NCBI GenBank assembly: GCA_050303335.1
Contig: JBNLBN010000001.1
Span: 1-64,000, forward strand
DNA from: Bilamarchaeum sp050303335
GTDB lineage: Archaea > Micrarchaeota > Micrarchaeia > Anstonellales > Bilamarchaeaceae
Length of the DNA stretch: 64,000 nucleotides
Direction of reading: 5' to 3'
Below, one piece after another: positions 49,338 to 58,657 of this stretch; the first letter of the stretch is position 1; each line of letters starts with the position of its first letter. Made by a program: the position numbers and the translations under genes. A model generated the notes under the pieces. It ran no database searches. It saw only the letters and a program-made list of their open reading frames with translations, and was not told the DNA's origin.

Positions 49338-52301
49338 ATGCTTTCATTTGATATTCTGACATTCCTATTTTGGGTACTTGTATCCACGTTCATCCCGGGG
49401 GCGATCCTCGGCTTCGCTCTTTTTAAGAGCTTCAACAACATCGAGAAAAAGATCATGGGTTTTGCCGTGGCCTTCATAAGCCTGCCGCTTATCCCGTTCC
49501 TGCTTAATCTTTTATTGGGAATCAAGTATTCCTATGAACTTGCACTTCTTTCAGTTGCAATAATTTACATAATATCAATTGCACTATTTGTATACAACAA
49601 GAGTTACAAGGAAATCCGGCTCCCGAAAATGGACCGGGAACTTGCAATCACAGTTGCCCTTATCCTCATATTGGTGCTCTCGTATCTTGTTAGGATCGGG
49701 TCATACAGTCCGATTTTCCAGGAACTCGACCCGTACTTTTATACATATTCTGCACAGCAGCTGATCACTCTCGGAGAAAACCCGCTTGATGACCAGACAG
49801 CCTGGTACCCTGAGATGAATGTGAACCACAGGGTAATTCCCGCCCTTTCGTATACAGAGGCGATATGGTATTCCCTATATACCGGGGGAGGGGAATATGA
49901 CAACCTCCTTATGGCAGTGATAGCCGGAATGTATCCGCCTATTGCAGCTGTCCTTGCAGTGTTCTTCATCTATCTTCTGATCTCTGTCATCGGGACAAGA
50001 GAGCTGGGAGTGCTCACTGCAGGAATTGCATCATTCGTTCCGATATTCATCTACAAGCTCTCGGCCGGAGAGATGGAAGTCCAGCCATATGCATTTTTTG
50101 CCCTGATGTTCCTGTATGCGATGTATGCCATCATGATCACAAGGAAGGACATGAAATTCGCAGTCCTTGCGGGGCTCGGATTTGCGGCAGTTTCCCTTGG
50201 AAGTTCCAGCCAGCTCCTTGCTCTTGCATCCCTGATGATTTTCGTTGTCCTGCAGTCAGTTTTCTATTATCTAAAGAACAAGGACCTTGAATTTTTGATT
50301 AAATCGAATGCCGTGATTTTCATAATCGGCCCATTACTGGGATCATTCATCAAGAATTTCTTCATCGCCGGTTCGATTACATTATCTATTGCAGCACCGT
50401 TCCTGCTTGTTCTCATCTTAGCAGCCCTTCTCTACTATCTCGGGAAGAACGTTCCCAGCAGGGATACGCAATACATGATCCTTGCAACTGTAGCAATTCT
50501 TGCACTCGTACTCTTTGTCTTCACCCCGCTTGGCGATGTCGTCAAAAAAATCGGATCGTCAGGATTCGGTTTCGCCTCGTTCAATGCGCCGCTTGACCGG
50601 ACCATTGCAGAACAGGGCCTTGCATCAGGCGGGCTTGAGCCGCAGCTGGGATTCATCTCCTTTACTCCAGATCCGAACAATGTCATAGAGCTTGTGTCCT
50701 ATGCCGCATTCCTGCCATTTACAATTATTGCGAATATCGTCCTTACAATCACAGTTTCACTCCTGAATGCCTTCCTTGGAACATCAGTTGATTTCATTGA
50801 CCGGGCAAACAGCTTTTCCATGCTTATAATAGTCCTCTTCTGGGCGGCCCTTTCATATTCCCTTTACAAGATGTACAGGAAGGACGAGGATGACCTTCCA
50901 TTGTTGTTCCTGGCAATCATCATGCCGCCGTTCCTTGTGGGGATACTCAAGGCAAAATTCACGATCTATGCAGGAGTTATGCTGGCACTTGCTGTCGGAT
51001 ACCTTCTTTCGGTATTCTCTAAGATCGAGTTCAAGATTCCAGGTCTTAACATCAATTCGAATATGCTCATGCTCATACTGGGCGCGCTCCTGCTGGTCGG
51101 CCAGTTCACATACAACGGCCTTGCAATTAATCTGGCATACGGTTCATTCATCCCGCTATACCAGAACGATCCCATGGCACTCCAGGAGAAGTTCCAGGCA
51201 ATCTGCGAGGACACCTTTGATCCAACCATTTGCGCTGCCGCAGATGATCCTGTCGGTTATGCGGGCAGGGGGATCAACTACCAGTACGACCAGAAGCTCT
51301 GCCTCCTTTCCGTATTCACTGATTACACTTACCTGTCATCAGGAATGGCTCCTGCTGACCAGAGAACGATAGCATATTTCCGCTGCCAGAGGATATCAGA
51401 CTACTGGATAGACTCGATGGAATGGATCAAAAAGAACACAGAGCCTGATGCACGCATCATCTCTTGGTGGGACTACGGCCACTGGGAGAACTTCTTCGGC
51501 CAGAGGAACGCAGTAATCAGGAACGATCACAAGAACAAGGAGATGATCGGCGCTGTGGCCAACTATTACCTAGATGCAACGCCTCAGGAACTTATATCAT
51601 ACATGAAATCGCACGACAGCGAATACGCATTGTTCGATGTTGAACTCGTTTCAAGCGGAAACATGCTCGGAGGCAAATACGGTGCGCTGAATTACCTTTC
51701 ATGCGCGTGGAACAATGAGACCACGGTGGCAAATTCACCAGGAACCTCGCTTTGCGAGGCCGAACATTTATGGGAAATCATTTATGTTTCGCAGTCTCCA
51801 TGCACAGTTTCAGCACTTTCCGACAAGACCGGACTCACAGCCTACAAAATATATGCAAACGGGGTCTACAGGCCTTATTATCCGAATGATTGTGTCTCTC
51901 CTTCCGACCAGGCAGTTGTATCAGGCTGCCAGAATGCGATCCAGGCAGTCCCGACCTATTGTGTTGCAGAGGCGATGCTTGCAAACGGGCAACCGGCCAC
52001 TGCGACTTACTATCTTGATGAAAAGTACCCGAACGGCGACCTGAAGCTCAACAAGGCCATACTGCAGTTCCCGTTCTCGCTCCCCAACTCAGTCCATATG
52101 GGGCCTGCGACCGGCGTGACCCTTCTTTATACAGAAGATCCGGTATGGCTCGAGAACGGGGAGATAAAATCAGGCTACGAGGACCGGAAAGGCAAGTTCT
52201 ATGATTCCAATCTGTACAATGCCATATTCACAGAATCTCTTGAAGGATTCGACTTCGTATACGCGACGGACCAGATAAAAATATTCAAAATAGCTGAGTG
52301 A
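49338..52301 (+). CDS. aglB: oligosaccharyltransferase AglB/Stt3
   Basis: 987 residues. About 13 membrane helices in the first 590 residues, with the metal-binding acidic motif ELDPYFYTY in the first extracellular loop (about 131-139). The soluble C-terminal domain carries the catalytic WWDYG at 710-714. The enzyme transfers lipid-linked glycan to Asn in N-X-S/T sequons outside the cell. Many surface proteins in this window are sequon-rich and are likely substrates. It is followed by gatD at 2 bases, probably one transcript from ftsZ to gatE. Confidence 0.95.
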   Translation: MLSFDILTFLFWVLVSTFIPGAILGFALFKSFNNIEKKIMGFAVAFISLPLIPFLLNLLLGIKYSYELALLSVAIIYIISIALFVYNKSYKEIRLPKMDRELAITVALILILVLSYLVRIGSYSPIFQELDPYFYTYSAQQLITLGENPLDDQTAWYPEMNVNHRVIPALSYTEAIWYSLYTGGGEYDNLLMAVIAGMYPPIAAVLAVFFIYLLISVIGTRELGVLTAGIASFVPIFIYKLSAGEMEVQPYAFFALMFLYAMYAIMITRKDMKFAVLAGLGFAAVSLGSSSQLLALASLMIFVVLQSVFYYLKNKDLEFLIKSNAVIFIIGPLLGSFIKNFFIAGSITLSIAAPFLLVLILAALLYYLGKNVPSRDTQYMILATVAILALVLFVFTPLGDVVKKIGSSGFGFASFNAPLDRTIAEQGLASGGLEPQLGFISFTPDPNNVIELVSYAAFLPFTIIANIVLTITVSLLNAFLGTSVDFIDRANSFSMLIIVLFWAALSYSLYKMYRKDEDDLPLLFLAIIMPPFLVGILKAKFTIYAGVMLALAVGYLLSVFSKIEFKIPGLNINSNMLMLILGALLLVGQFTYNGLAINLAYGSFIPLYQNDPMALQEKFQAICEDTFDPTICAAADDPVGYAGRGINYQYDQKLCLLSVFTDYTYLSSGMAPADQRTIAYFRCQRISDYWIDSMEWIKKNTEPDARIISWWDYGHWENFFGQRNAVIRNDHKNKEMIGAVANYYLDATPQELISYMKSHDSEYALFDVELVSSGNMLGGKYGALNYLSCAWNNETTVANSPGTSLCEAEHLWEIIYVSQSPCTVSALSDKTGLTAYKIYANGVYRPYYPNDCVSPSDQAVVSGCQNAIQAVPTYCVAEAMLANGQPATATYYLDEKYPNGDLKLNKAILQFPFSLPNSVHMGPATGVTLLYTEDPVWLENGEIKSGYEDRKGKFYDSNLYNAIFTESLEGFDFVYATDQIKIFKIAE

Positions 52302-52302
52302 A

Positions 52303-53616
52303 ATGTATTCAAAAAAAATCACAGAGGAACTCAAGAAGAAAAAGATCGACATCGGCGACACGGTCAGCGTAACTTCAAAAGGAAAGCTTTTCGAGGGGCT
52401 CCTGATGCCGAAACCGGACCTCGGCGATCCTGAGGTCCTTGTCCTGAAATTGTCAAGCGGATACAATATCGGCATAACCCCAGAATCAATAGATCTTGTC
52501 GCAACTACCGGCTCAAGGTATTCCGAAGAGGATCCTCCTGAAGCGGCAAAAGACGGAGACATCGCGATTCTCGGATGCGGAGGGACCATTGCATCCAAAA
52601 TAGAATACACGACCGGTGCAGTGTACCCGTCCATCCGCCCGAAGGAACTTCGTGCTGCTTTCCCTGAACTTTCAAAATGGCCCATCCACTCAAGGCAGAT
52701 CTTTTCCCTTTTTTCGGACGACATGAATTCCTACCACTGGAAGATCATAGCAGATCATGTGGAAGAGGAAATTAAGTCCGGATCATCAGGCGTTGTCCTG
52801 ATGCATGGAACTGACACAATGTCATACACATCATCGATGCTCAGTTTCATGCTTAAAAATCTCCCTATTCCTGTCATTGTCGTGGGTTCCCAGAGGAGCA
52901 GCGACAGGCCTTCAAGCGAGAACAAGATGAATCTGCTCAATTCCGTGTATGCTTCGACAAAGGACCTTGGAGAGGTCGCTGTGTGCATGCATGCTGATAC
53001 CAACGACCATTTTTGCTACATCCACAGGGGAACAAGGGTTAGGAAGATGCACACTTCAAGAAGGGATGCATTCCAATCAATAAATTCCAGGCCGCTTTTC
53101 AGGGTTGACTACAAGAATGATATTTTTGAAAAAATCGGCGAACCAATGCACAGGTCCCACAAGGGTTTTGAAGCAAAGAAGAAAATCAACGACAATGTCG
53201 CAATGGTATTTGTCCATCCTAACATGAAGCCGGAAATGATCTCTGGGCTTTCGGATTATGACGGCGTTGTGCTGATTGGAACAGGCCTCGGCCACACGCC
53301 TGTTGGAGCCTTCGGGGTCAAGCACGTCAAGGGCATACTGGGTCCTGTAAAGGAACTTATTGATTCTGACATTCCTGTCGTGATGTCCTCCCAGTGCATC
53401 ACCGGAAGGATATGCATGAGGGTGTATACGAACGGAAGACTGCTCAAGGAAGCCGGGGTAATAGGAGATGACTGCGACTGGACCCCCGAAGTCGCATTCA
53501 CCAAGCTTTCCTGGGTCCTCGGCCAGACAAGGAAGATGGACGAAGTCCGGAGACTGATGGAAACGAATATCGCCGGTGAAATATCAGATCATTCAATTCT
53601 TGGTGATTACAAATGA
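52303..53616 (+). CDS. gatD: Glu-tRNA(Gln) amidotransferase subunit D
   Basis: 437 residues. The N-terminal beta domain (1-80) is followed by an asparaginase-like core: CGGTIAS with the catalytic Thr95, and HGTDTM at 168-173 with the second Thr-Asp pair. GatD releases ammonia from glutamine or asparagine for GatE. GatDE is found only in archaea, where it makes Gln-tRNA(Gln) from mischarged Glu-tRNA. It overlaps gatE by 4 bases. Confidence 0.96.
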   Translation: MYSKKITEELKKKKIDIGDTVSVTSKGKLFEGLLMPKPDLGDPEVLVLKLSSGYNIGITPESIDLVATTGSRYSEEDPPEAAKDGDIAILGCGGTIASKIEYTTGAVYPSIRPKELRAAFPELSKWPIHSRQIFSLFSDDMNSYHWKIIADHVEEEIKSGSSGVVLMHGTDTMSYTSSMLSFMLKNLPIPVIVVGSQRSSDRPSSENKMNLLNSVYASTKDLGEVAVCMHADTNDHFCYIHRGTRVRKMHTSRRDAFQSINSRPLFRVDYKNDIFEKIGEPMHRSHKGFEAKKKINDNVAMVFVHPNMKPEMISGLSDYDGVVLIGTGLGHTPVGAFGVKHVKGILGPVKELIDSDIPVVMSSQCITGRICMRVYTNGRLLKEAGVIGDDCDWTPEVAFTKLSWVLGQTRKMDEVRRLMETNIAGEISDHSILGDYK

Positions 53617-55379
53617 AGATGGGCCTTGAGATACACCAGAGACTGGATTCGAACAAGCTCTTCTGCCAGAACAAGTCCGAACTTACTGAAAAGGAACCAA
53701 CAGTCATAATCCAGCGAAGGCTTCACCCTGTCCTATCCGAACTCGGTGAAGTGGATCTTGCATCCAAAGCCGAATTCTCCAAGGACAGGATATACGAATA
53801 CCAGGCGTTCGAGGACTACAACTGCCTTGTCGAAACTGATGAGGAGCCTCCCAGGTCGATGAACCTGGATGCGCTTAAGATCGCTCTTGAAATATCGCTC
53901 CAGCTCAATGCAACTCCAGTGGATGAAGTCCAGGTAATGAGGAAAATCGTTATTGACGGAAGCAACACATCCGGTTTCCAGAGGACTTCCATAATAGCGC
54001 TGAACGGACACGTGGACACATCAAAGGGACCGGTAAAAATCCCGACAATAGCTATAGAGGAGGAGAGTGCAGGGATCGTATCCAACACTGATACCAAAGT
54101 CGTATACCGCCTCGATCGGCTCGGTATCCCGCTGATAGAGATTACTACGGATCCAGACATTAAGGACCCTGAACATCTTAAGGAAACCGCTGAAAAGATC
54201 GGTATGATACTGCGTGCAACCGGAAAGGTCGCCCGGGGGCTCGGAACGATCAGGCAGGATGTCAACATTTCAACAGAAGGAGGCGCCAGGGTGGAAATCA
54301 AGGGCGCACAGGACCTGAAATCCCTTCCAGAACTTGCAAACAATGAAGTAAAAAGGCAGACGGAAGTTCTGAAGATCATCCATGAATTGAGGGTGAAAAA
54401 AGCCATCCCTTTCAAAAGCGATCCGGTGGATGCAACGTCCATATTCAAAGATACGAAATCAAAGATGATCTCAAAGGGCATAAGTTCAGGCTCATCTGTC
54501 CTTGCATGCAAGCTCCCACATTTCAAAGGATTCCTTGGAATTGAGATCCTACCGGGAAAACGCTTCGGGACAGAGCTTTCGAACTATGCAAAGATGGCAG
54601 GGGTAAAAGGATTGATACACGGTGATGAGGACCTCTCAAAATATCCTCTGGAAAAAGAGGAGGTCACGAGACTTGAGAAGGCCCTTGGAATTACGAAATC
54701 AGACGTATTCATCATGGTGGTTGCCCCGGAAGCCCAGGCCCGGCGGGCACTGGAATTCTCACTCAGGAGGGCCAACATGGATTTTGTCCCGAAGGAAACG
54801 AGGAAGGCGAATCCAGACAGCACCTCAAGCTACATGAGGCCCCTTCCCGGAAAGGCGAGACTGTATCCTGAAACGGACGTCCCGCCGATCAGGATAACAA
54901 AAGAGATCCTCGCATCCATTGCGAGTTCAGAATCCCTTGAGGAAAAACAGGCCCGTCTCGAAAATCTCCTCAACAAGGAAATGGCCAAGAAGATGCTGAA
55001 ATCAAGAAGCCTCCACATTTTCGAAAAACTTGTCGAATCCGGAGCAGATCCCATGCTTGCAGCAACAACGATCGAAAACACGCTCGTATCCCTAAGAAGG
55101 GAAGGAGTCGAGATAGAGAATGTTGAAATGGCCCTGGAAAAACTCTTCGAGGAATTCAGCAAGGGAACGTTCGTGAAGGCAGCGATACCTGATGTTCTCA
55201 AGGGAATGGCAAAAGGCGCAAGCGCTGAATCGGTGATAAAGGTCTACCGCCTGCAGAAAATATCCGGAAAGGAACTCGAAAAGCTTGTGGAGAATGAAGG
55301 CCGTGACCTGAAGAAGATAATGGCAAAGTACAGGCTGCAGGTCGATCCGAAGGAAGTAGCTGCACTGATAAAGAAGTGA
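53613..55379 (+). CDS. gatE: Glu-tRNA(Gln) amidotransferase subunit E
   Basis: 588 residues. The GatB-like kinase/amidation core opens KMGLEIHQRLDSNKLFC and includes VMRKIVIDGSNTSGFQRT and the EITTDPDI segment. A central AspRS-like insert (about 270-400) is the feature that separates GatE from GatB. A C-terminal helical YqeY-like tail binds tRNA. It phosphorylates Glu-tRNA(Gln) and amidates it with ammonia from GatD. Somewhat shorter than the usual 610-630. Confidence 0.95.
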   Translation: MKMGLEIHQRLDSNKLFCQNKSELTEKEPTVIIQRRLHPVLSELGEVDLASKAEFSKDRIYEYQAFEDYNCLVETDEEPPRSMNLDALKIALEISLQLNATPVDEVQVMRKIVIDGSNTSGFQRTSIIALNGHVDTSKGPVKIPTIAIEEESAGIVSNTDTKVVYRLDRLGIPLIEITTDPDIKDPEHLKETAEKIGMILRATGKVARGLGTIRQDVNISTEGGARVEIKGAQDLKSLPELANNEVKRQTEVLKIIHELRVKKAIPFKSDPVDATSIFKDTKSKMISKGISSGSSVLACKLPHFKGFLGIEILPGKRFGTELSNYAKMAGVKGLIHGDEDLSKYPLEKEEVTRLEKALGITKSDVFIMVVAPEAQARRALEFSLRRANMDFVPKETRKANPDSTSSYMRPLPGKARLYPETDVPPIRITKEILASIASSESLEEKQARLENLLNKEMAKKMLKSRSLHIFEKLVESGADPMLAATTIENTLVSLRREGVEIENVEMALEKLFEEFSKGTFVKAAIPDVLKGMAKGASAESVIKVYRLQKISGKELEKLVENEGRDLKKIMAKYRLQVDPKEVAALIKK

Positions 55380-55383
55380 ATCG

Positions 55384-55878
55384 ATGGTCAACCCGTGCGC
55401 ACTCTGCAAAGCAAACTGCTGCAAGACCTATATCATTACCGTTACATCGTTCGATGTAAAAAGGATAATTGAGAAGGGACACAAACCGGATTTCGTCAAG
55501 TTCCACCCACCAAATCTCCTTGCTTATGATCCTGATTCTGTTCTTGATTTTACCGATGATTATCGAGGGGGATTGCTCGGATTCAAGTCACACCCATGCA
55601 ATTTTATCAAGAACAACAGGTGCACGATATATGAATATTCTCCCCTTTCCTGCAAGAGGTATCCATTCGATCTTTCGGGTAAAATCAACACCCGCCTCTG
55701 CCCGGTCGTCCCGTCGCTGGCATTCCGCCTGACCGGAGTCAGCATTACCCACGAAGAAGTGCTCTCAGAATATAATGAATATCGGAGGATAGTCCAGGAA
55801 TGGAACAAGTCTCCTGGCAAAAAGAGTGAGTGCCTGGAATTCCTTCTTGAGTCTACTTCTTTAGCAGAAAAGAAATAA
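55384..55878 (+). CDS. YkgJ-type Cys-cluster protein
   Basis: 164 residues. N-terminal CALCKANCC, a later CNF, RCTIYEYSPLSCKRYPF and a further Cys match the CxxCxxCC zinc/iron-cluster family (YkgJ, including flagellin N-methylase FliB). The TIYEYSPLSCKRYP segment is the most diagnostic part. Members bind metal, and their function is known for few. It starts 5 bases after gatE and is the last gene of that run. The 3' end overlaps the convergent permease by 26 bases. Confidence 0.8.
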   Translation: MVNPCALCKANCCKTYIITVTSFDVKRIIEKGHKPDFVKFHPPNLLAYDPDSVLDFTDDYRGGLLGFKSHPCNFIKNNRCTIYEYSPLSCKRYPFDLSGKINTRLCPVVPSLAFRLTGVSITHEEVLSEYNEYRRIVQEWNKSPGKKSECLEFLLESTSLAEKK

Positions 55879-56650
55879 CAAACAGGATTATAGACACCAT
55901 AACAATGGCGCCTCCTGATGCCAGGTCAAACCAGAATGAAAGGAACAATCCGAGGACAACAGATGTCAGGCCGAATATGGCAGAAAGTACGAGCGTTCCG
56001 CCAAAAGACCGTGAAACCTGAAGAGCAGCTGCAGGAGGTATGATCAGAAAAGATGAGATAAGTATTATCCCTACTATCCTTATTGATATGACTACGACGA
56101 CAGCGGTTAGCACTATCAGTAATGTGTTCAGCCTTTTTACAGGAACCCCAGATACCCTTGCACTCGTCTCGTCAAAGCACATGTACATGAGGTCCTTGCT
56201 GTAAACCAGGAGCAGGATTGCTACAATCGATCCGAGTCCGAGTGCCATTATCACGTCCTCTTCACTTATGGAAATGATGTTTCCGAAAAGGAAATAGTGC
56301 AGGTCCACGGAAAACCCGTGCGCAAGACTTATCAGTATCACACCAAGTGCCAGGGCGAATGAAAACACGATTCCTATCGAAACATCCCCGTAAATCTTTG
56401 CATAGTCCCTTAGCTTTTCAATAGCAAGAGCAGAAAGGACAGAAAAGACAAGTGCCACTCCGAAGGGAAGATAATTAAGGAACAATCCGAGTGCCACACC
56501 GCCGAATGCTATATGGCTGAGACCGTCTCCTATCAGGGCCATCCTTCGCAGTATCAGGAATACTCCTACGAGTGCTGTTGTGATTGCAATGACCGACCCT
56601 GCAATCAGGGCCTTTTGCATGAATCCATATCCAAGTATTTCAAACATCAT
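55853..56650 (-). CDS. metal ABC transporter permease (ABC-3 family)
   Basis: 265 residues with seven to eight membrane helices. It begins FEILGYGFMQKALIAGSVIA and contains the family segments LRRMALIGDGLSHIAFGGVALGL and a conserved GIILISSFLIIPPAAAL helix. The family (ZnuB, MntB, SitC) moves Zn, Mn or Fe with an ATPase and a binding protein, both encoded directly upstream. It overlaps the ATPase gene by 4 bases. Confidence 0.92.
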   Translation of the reverse strand: MMFEILGYGFMQKALIAGSVIAITTALVGVFLILRRMALIGDGLSHIAFGGVALGLFLNYLPFGVALVFSVLSALAIEKLRDYAKIYGDVSIGIVFSFALALGVILISLAHGFSVDLHYFLFGNIISISEEDVIMALGLGSIVAILLLVYSKDLMYMCFDETSARVSGVPVKRLNTLLIVLTAVVVVISIRIVGIILISSFLIIPPAAALQVSRSFGGTLVLSAIFGLTSVVLGLFLSFWFDLASGGAIVMVSIILFVISFLLKK

Positions 56651-57369
56651 ATCCTCTCTGTAAGTTCCCAGATCTTCTCCTTGTTGAACTTTTGCGGATC
56701 TCCGTCAAAGACCACTTTCCTGTTAAGTACTATGACCCTGTTCACATGCTGGAGCACCTGCCCGATGTCATGCGTTATCAGGATTATTGTTATCTCCATT
56801 TCCTTGTTCAGCTTCTGCAGGAGGTCATAGAAGCTGTGCTGGCTGTTGTAATCCATAGCAGCAGTAGGTTCATCGAGGAACAGTATCTCCGCGTTTCCTG
56901 CAAGAGTTTTTGCAATGAACACCCTTTGTCTCTGTCCTCCTGAAAGAGATCCGATCCTCCTGTCTTTCAGGTCGTAGATTCCTACGATTTTCATGGCCTC
57001 AATTGCCGCCTTCCTGTCCTCATTATCGAAGCTGCGAAGTATCCCCTTCTTTCTGGACAGCCTGCCCATCAGGACCACTTCCATTACAGTTGCAGGAAAT
57101 TTGAAATCAAAGTCCTCGACCGTCTGCTGGACATACCCAATCTTCTGCCAGTCATTGAAAGTTCCAATGTCATTTCCGAGGATACGTATTGATCCTGTAT
57201 TTGGTTCCAGCAGGCCGAGCGAAAGTTTCATGAGGGTGGATTTTCCAGTACCGTTGTGCCCAAGAAGGGCGACGAATGCACCTTTCTTGATTTTCAGTTC
57301 AATCTTGTCAAGCACCTTGTGCTCGCCATATGAAAAATCAACATCAGAAAATACCAGGGAATCACTCAC
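56647..57369 (-). CDS. metal ABC transporter ATPase
   Basis: 240 residues. Walker A GHNGTGKST (about 37-45), signature LSGGQRQRVFIAK (about 137-149), Walker B ILFLDEPTAAMD (about 158-169) and switch His in ILITHDIG. Matches ZnuC/MntA-type ATPases. Overlaps the binding-protein gene by 8 bases and the permease gene by 4, so all three are tightly coupled. Confidence 0.95.
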   Translation of the reverse strand: MSDSLVFSDVDFSYGEHKVLDKIELKIKKGAFVALLGHNGTGKSTLMKLSLGLLEPNTGSIRILGNDIGTFNDWQKIGYVQQTVEDFDFKFPATVMEVVLMGRLSRKKGILRSFDNEDRKAAIEAMKIVGIYDLKDRRIGSLSGGQRQRVFIAKTLAGNAEILFLDEPTAAMDYNSQHSFYDLLQKLNKEMEITIILITHDIGQVLQHVNRVIVLNRKVVFDGDPQKFNKEKIWELTERI

Positions 57370-58213
57370 AGTCCAGCGCCTCCTTCATTGTGACAAGATT
57401 CTGATCCATTACTTCTATATAACTCTTCTGATCTTGTGGCGAATATGCCTCAATGGGGCTGAAAACCGCAGTTTTTCCGTCTATCTCGTTTGCAATCGCC
57501 TCGGACAGCTTCGGTGATATGTATTCCTCGAAAAATATGTGAGTTGCCCCCTTCTCCTTTGCTTCCTTTATAAGTTCGTCCAGGTCAGCAAGAGACACTT
57601 CTCCCTCGGGCTCGAAGTTGTCAATAATTGCAACCTGTTCAAGCCCGTAGTCTGCTGCAAGGTATCCGAATGCAGCATGCGATACAAACATTTCCCTGTG
57701 CCTGCAGTTTTTTGTCCCTTCCGTATAACGGGAATCAAGTTCTTCCAGTTTAGCAAGGTACTCTTCCTTGTTCCTTTTGAACACTTCCCTCTTTTCCGGA
57801 TATTTCCTGATCAGTTCATCTGCAATATGTTCGGCCATTACCCTTGCCTTCCTCGGGCTCAGCCAGGTATGCGGGTCCTTTACGCCTTTGGTATCAATCA
57901 GCGGAATCTTTTCGCTTGCAGATATCACGTAAATATCATTGCTCACAACGCCTACTGTTTTATGGATCCACAGTTCAAAATAGTCATTCGTGTATATTAT
58001 TGCATCGGCATTCTCCAGCTTTACGATATCCTGCGGGGTGGGTTCGTATGAATGTGCATTGAGTCCCGGAGGAAGCATCAGCCACACTTCGATCTCCTCA
58101 CCTACAATGCTCCTTGTCATATCGTAGACTGGATAGCTTGTCGTTGCAATGAACCCCGAACCTATCTCGCTTGTACAGCCGAAAACCAGGAATAAAAGAA
58201 TGAGCCATCTCAT
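57362..58213 (-). CDS. metal-binding lipoprotein of the ABC transporter
   Basis: 283 residues. Signal peptide ending LVFGC (lipobox). Cluster A-I fold with metal-ligand candidates His in LNAHSYEPT, His in KDPHTWLSPR and His in FVSHAAFGYLAADYG. Three His without a His-rich loop fits zinc or manganese binding, and Mn-specific members more often have Glu at the third site. It captures metal outside the membrane for the permease. It starts within the dtxR stop codon (TGATG). Confidence 0.9.
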   Translation of the reverse strand: MRWLILLFLVFGCTSEIGSGFIATTSYPVYDMTRSIVGEEIEVWLMLPPGLNAHSYEPTPQDIVKLENADAIIYTNDYFELWIHKTVGVVSNDIYVISASEKIPLIDTKGVKDPHTWLSPRKARVMAEHIADELIRKYPEKREVFKRNKEEYLAKLEELDSRYTEGTKNCRHREMFVSHAAFGYLAADYGLEQVAIIDNFEPEGEVSLADLDELIKEAKEKGATHIFFEEYISPKLSEAIANEIDGKTAVFSPIEAYSPQDQKSYIEVMDQNLVTMKEALDCE

Positions 58214-58599
58214 CAGATCTTCCTCCCATGGGGGTCAAGCTTCGGCTCACCAAGGAATCTATAGAGCTTCCTTACCATCTCATCGCTTACTGCATGTTCC
58301 ATTCTGCAAGCTTCTTCATGTATCTTTCCTTTTTTCATCCCGAGTTTTTCAAATAGGAATGTTTCAAGCACCCTGTGCCTGAAGTTCATCTTCTTTGCGA
58401 CCATTTTCCCTTTTGGGGTAAGATATATCCTGCCGTACCTTTCCTTTTCAACATATCCTTTATCAGACAATTTGGAAAGCGTTATTGCTACGGTGTTTTT
58501 GGAAAGCCCAAGCTCCTTTGCGATGTCGATGGACCTGGCACCGTTATCGCTTATCTTGTCAATAAGACGGCAGTACTCCTCGATGGTTTGTTTCTCCAT
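58213..58599 (-). CDS. DtxR/IdeR-family metal-dependent repressor
   Basis: 128 residues. An N-terminal winged helix (about 5-60, SIDIAKELGLSKNTVAITLSKL) is followed by the dimerisation/metal domain with FRHRVLETFL and EEACRMEHAVSDE. The Cys in EEACRMEH is at the place of Cys102 in DtxR, where MntR has Glu, so it may sense Fe rather than Mn (inference). It lacks the C-terminal SH3 domain. It heads the transporter operon and probably represses itself through the palindrome just upstream. Confidence 0.9.
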   Translation of the reverse strand: MEKQTIEEYCRLIDKISDNGARSIDIAKELGLSKNTVAITLSKLSDKGYVEKERYGRIYLTPKGKMVAKKMNFRHRVLETFLFEKLGMKKGKIHEEACRMEHAVSDEMVRKLYRFLGEPKLDPHGRKI

Positions 58600-58604
58600 G
58601 AAAA

Positions 58605-58620
58605 GTTCTACCTATAGAAC
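58605..58620. promoter_or_regulatory. operator for the DtxR-like repressor
   Basis: GTTCTA, 4 bases, TAGAAC form a perfect 6-bp inverted repeat. It lies between the minus-strand TATA box (about 58622-58631, CTATTAAAAT) and the ATG at 58599, where a bound dimer would block transcription. The gene itself is probably leaderless. Confidence 0.65.
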
Positions 58621-58657
58621 ATTTTAATAGCTTTTGCCTGTCCATGTTCGCTGCCGG

